8,461 nucleotides of DNA from Oligoflexia bacterium (GTDB lineage Bacteria; Bdellovibrionota; Bdellovibrionia; Bdellovibrionales; UBA1609): the NCBI GenBank assembly GCA_026914095.1, contig JAPPIY010000207.1, positions 3,052 through 11,512 on the forward strand. Reading direction: 5' to 3'. Positions 6,262 to 8,461 of the stretch are shown here, piece after piece. Both the position numbers and the translations under genes were made by a program. Below the pieces are notes generated by a model, which worked only from the letters and a program-made list of their open reading frames with translations, did no database searches and was not told the DNA's origin. Each line of letters starts with the position of its first letter. Position 1 is the first letter of the stretch.

Positions 6262-8461
6262 ATGACAAACATTTTAAAGATACTGCCATTTTATTTTTTG
6301 TTATTATTATTGAGTTTTCCCTATACGGCTTTATCGCAGTCTTCTTGTGTGGAGGGGGAGGTGAAGATAGGCTCTAGGAGTTTTCAAAGTATAGAAAGAG
6401 CTATTTCAAGGTCAAAGGCTAGAGATGTGATAGAGCTAGGCTCAGGTGTGTTTGATGAGAGTTTGAATATAAGCAGGAAGAGCGATTTAACTATTCAATC
6501 CGCCTGTTTTGCTCAAGTCAAGAGGTTAAATATTAGAAACTCTAACAATTTTCATTTAAAGGGAGTGTCTATAAAAGGAGGCGAGGGCGCTAATTTTGCG
6601 TTAAGGATTTTAAATACAAGTGTTAAAATAGAAGAGGGTCATATATTTAACTCCAGCAGTTCTGGGGTGTGGGTATCAGGCAATTCTAAAGCTCTATTTT
6701 CCAAACTGTCTGTTTACAACAACTCAACTGGCTTTGTATTAGACGCTGGCGCGGAAATTGAGATAAAAGATAGCAGTATTTACGGCAACAAAAGAGACGG
6801 GATATTTTTAAAAGATGTGTTTTCTGTTATAATAGAAGACACAGATATTTATAACAACAAAGCCAGTGGGATTTCAAGCTATCAAAACAGCCAAGCGATA
6901 AGAAGTTTTTTAGGTATAAACCGCTCTCAAATTTACTCTAATGGAAGTTATGGGATAAACCTTCAAGCGAGCTTTAGTTTTCGCATCAGTAATTCTGTTA
7001 TAAATGACAATCCTTTAATCGGATTTCAAATCAACAAGAAGGCTGTATCCGCGTTAAATAATAAGGATAGTATAGAAAGCGTTTTAATTGAAAATAATGG
7101 GACGGGGGTATTGTTTGCAAGTCCGCAAGCGTTAGATTTAATAAGAAATGAGTTTATAGGCAATGAGGGTTCTGCTTTTTTATACAGCAATTTGGCTGGA
7201 ATAAGTCCTGATGTGTTTTTAAGGGGAAATACTTTTACTGGGAATAAGGGGAGAGCTGAGCGGGGAGTGAGTTCTAGGGATTTACAATCTTACAGCCGTT
7301 ATTTAGATAATGAGGATACGGGGAATGAGACGAGTTTAAATAGCGAGGGATTGGGAGTGGGGAATCATCGTCCTGTGGCGTCAGCGGGAGAGGATGTTTT
7401 ATTTAGTTCGGTAAATGATAAAGTCAGTTTATCGTCTAAAGGCTCTTATGATTTAGACGGCGAGAGTTTAAGTTATAGTTGGTCTGTTGTTAAAAAACCA
7501 AGCGGTTCAACAGCTGGGGTTGAAAACAGCGATAAGCCTTTGGCTTTTTTTAGTCCTGATGTTTTAGGGGATTATGAGATTGAGCTGAAGGTGAGTGACG
7601 GGAAGCAGTCTTCAAAAGACAAACTGCAAGTGAGTTCTAAGAATATAAGTCCGAAGGCTATAGCGGGTTTGGACCAGCTTGTGAGTTTAAATGACAGGGT
7701 GATGTTAGACGGCTCATTGAGTTCAGACACCAAAGGTTCAAATTTAAGTTATAGTTGGTCATTTGTTAAAAAGCCTGTTGGAAGCACAGCTCAAATAAGG
7801 CCAAAAAGAGGAAGAAAGCCTAGTTTTACAGTGGATAAGGCTGGGGATTATGAGATTGAGTTAGAAGTCAGCGACGGCTCTTTATCAAGCAAAGACAGGG
7901 TTTTGGTATCCACGATAAACCTAGCGCCTCAGGTTGAGATTACAAGCTCTTTAAGCCCAGCCTTATCTCAAGCTTTAAGCCTTTCCTCTGTAATCACAGA
8001 TGAGGATTTAAACAATAGAGGGTCTGAAGATAGAAAAGTGAGTTACAAGTGGTCGGTTTTGTCATCTCCAGCTGGTGAAGCTGTTTATAGATTTTCAAAC
8101 ACAAAGACAAAAGACACAAGTTTTACAGCCTTAAGTCCTGGGGATTATGTTTTACAATTAACAGCAGATGATGGGGAGCTTTATGGGTTGGATACAGTTC
8201 TTTTAACTTATGGAAACCAGGCCCCTGCAGCAAAAACGGGAAGAAATATCCCGAACGCTATTTTAAATAAAAAAGTGGATTTAAACGGAGAGGCTTCAAG
8301 CGATCCTGAAGGCAAAGACTTAAGCTATGAATGGTCTTTTAACCTAAAGCCTCGAGGCAGTATGGCTGTTATCGGGGACGCTAAAAAACAGAGGGCTTTT
8401 TTTATACCGGATAAGGTTGGGGTTTATAGAGTGTCATTAAAGGTGAGTGATGGCTTTTTAA
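6262..8461 (+). CDS. Secreted right-handed beta-helix protein with C-terminal PKD-like repeats (3' end outside window)
   Basis: 733 codons are visible with no stop before the right edge, so the protein is longer. Residues 1-26 are a signal peptide (core FYFLLLLLSF, end TALSQ). Residues about 36-330 look like a right-handed parallel beta-helix. The cap SFQSIERAISRSKARDVIEL is typical of DUF1565/NosD-like proteins. Coil motifs then recur every 22-29 residues: VYNNSTGF 151, IYGNKRDGI 173, IYNNKASGI 196, IYSNGSYGI 224, INDNPLIGF 247, IENNGTGV 276, FIGNEGSAF 298, FTGNKG 325. Cys29 and Cys82, the only cysteines, could bridge the cap. A polar linker (331-369) leads to PKD-like domains at about 370-457, 463-550, 555-649 and 652 onward, the last cut by the edge. 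The first two are recent duplicates. Beta-helix folds of this kind often bind or cleave polysaccharides, but I see no recognisable catalytic set. A surface or secreted glycan-interacting adhesin is the best guess. Confidence 0.9.
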   Translation, partial: MTNILKILPFYFLLLLLSFPYTALSQSSCVEGEVKIGSRSFQSIERAISRSKARDVIELGSGVFDESLNISRKSDLTIQSACFAQVKRLNIRNSNNFHLKGVSIKGGEGANFALRILNTSVKIEEGHIFNSSSSGVWVSGNSKALFSKLSVYNNSTGFVLDAGAEIEIKDSSIYGNKRDGIFLKDVFSVIIEDTDIYNNKASGISSYQNSQAIRSFLGINRSQIYSNGSYGINLQASFSFRISNSVINDNPLIGFQINKKAVSALNNKDSIESVLIENNGTGVLFASPQALDLIRNEFIGNEGSAFLYSNLAGISPDVFLRGNTFTGNKGRAERGVSSRDLQSYSRYLDNEDTGNETSLNSEGLGVGNHRPVASAGEDVLFSSVNDKVSLSSKGSYDLDGESLSYSWSVVKKPSGSTAGVENSDKPLAFFSPDVLGDYEIELKVSDGKQSSKDKLQVSSKNISPKAIAGLDQLVSLNDRVMLDGSLSSDTKGSNLSYSWSFVKKPVGSTAQIRPKRGRKPSFTVDKAGDYEIELEVSDGSLSSKDRVLVSTINLAPQVEITSSLSPALSQALSLSSVITDEDLNNRGSEDRKVSYKWSVLSSPAGEAVYRFSNTKTKDTSFTALSPGDYVLQLTADDGELYGLDTVLLTYGNQAPAAKTGRNIPNAILNKKVDLNGEASSDPEGKDLSYEWSFNLKPRGSMAVIGDAKKQRAFFIPDKVGVYRVSLKVSDGFL
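7467..7860 (+). repeat. Tandem PKD-module duplication, 276-bp period
   Basis: Within the beta-helix gene, two exact 18-base matches recur at the same offset. TTTAAGTTATAGTTGGTC occurs at 7467-7484 and 7743-7760, and GGGGATTATGAGATTGAG at 7567-7584 and 7843-7860. Both pairs are 276 bases (92 codons) apart, so this stretch of the two domains aligns without a gap. The proteins share SYSWS, VKKP, GSTA, GDYEIEL, VSDG and SSKD. The sequence between the exact matches has diverged. Confidence 0.8.

Noticed and set aside
6297..7251. Assignment of the beta-helix region as a polysaccharide lyase, pectinesterase or copper-site protein NosD
   Set aside because: Only the coil repeat and cap pattern are visible. 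No catalytic residue set could be identified, so only the fold is called.
1332..7880. CRISPR array or DNA uptake sequences from the repeated GACGGCTC and SYxWS-coding segments
   Set aside because: The copies are irregularly spaced, all in the same coding frame, and correspond to conserved protein motifs of PKD-like domains; no regular repeat-spacer pattern exists.

Overview
The window is an A+T-rich stretch with all recognisable genes on the + strand. It carries the 3' end of one gene, a 489-bp non-coding gap, and a run of four closely spaced genes for exported proteins; the last runs off the right edge. The products carry a lipoprotein signal or cleavable signal peptides, and three of the four consist almost wholly of PKD/Ig-like beta-sandwich domains. 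Strong AAGGAGG-type ribosome binding sites show a bacterium. The lipoprotein signal, with Ser rather than Asp after the lipid-bearing Cys, and the extracellular domain repertoire suggest a low-GC Gram-negative organism. I cannot name the lineage; a Bdellovibrionota- or deltaproteobacteria-like source is only a guess from domain style.

Layout: 1-587 is the C-terminal part (194 visible residues) of an unrecognised protein whose frame is open to the left edge. 588-1076 is non-coding and very A+T rich. It holds a perfect 10-bp hairpin whose loop is complementary to a site 58 bases downstream, two A/T inverted repeats and a weak candidate promoter. 1077-3698 encodes an 873-residue predicted lipoprotein with about eight PKD-like domains. 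3698-4048 overlaps it by one base (TAATG) and encodes a 116-residue secreted protein with a single PKD-like domain. 4070-6151 encodes a 693-residue secreted protein with five PKD-like domains and two further beta-sandwich modules. 6262 to the right edge encodes a secreted protein with an N-terminal right-handed beta-helix and at least four PKD-like domains.

The four genes look like one transcription unit (1-base overlap, then gaps of 21 and 110 bases, no convincing terminator between them). Their products share one domain family with the signature SYxWSxxxxPxxSxA followed by FxxDxxGxYxxxLxV. The inference is a set of cell-envelope or extracellular proteins built from a common module: one lipid-anchored, the others released or assembled with it, perhaps for adhesion or glycan binding. 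No catalytic domain was recognised, so the biological role is open.
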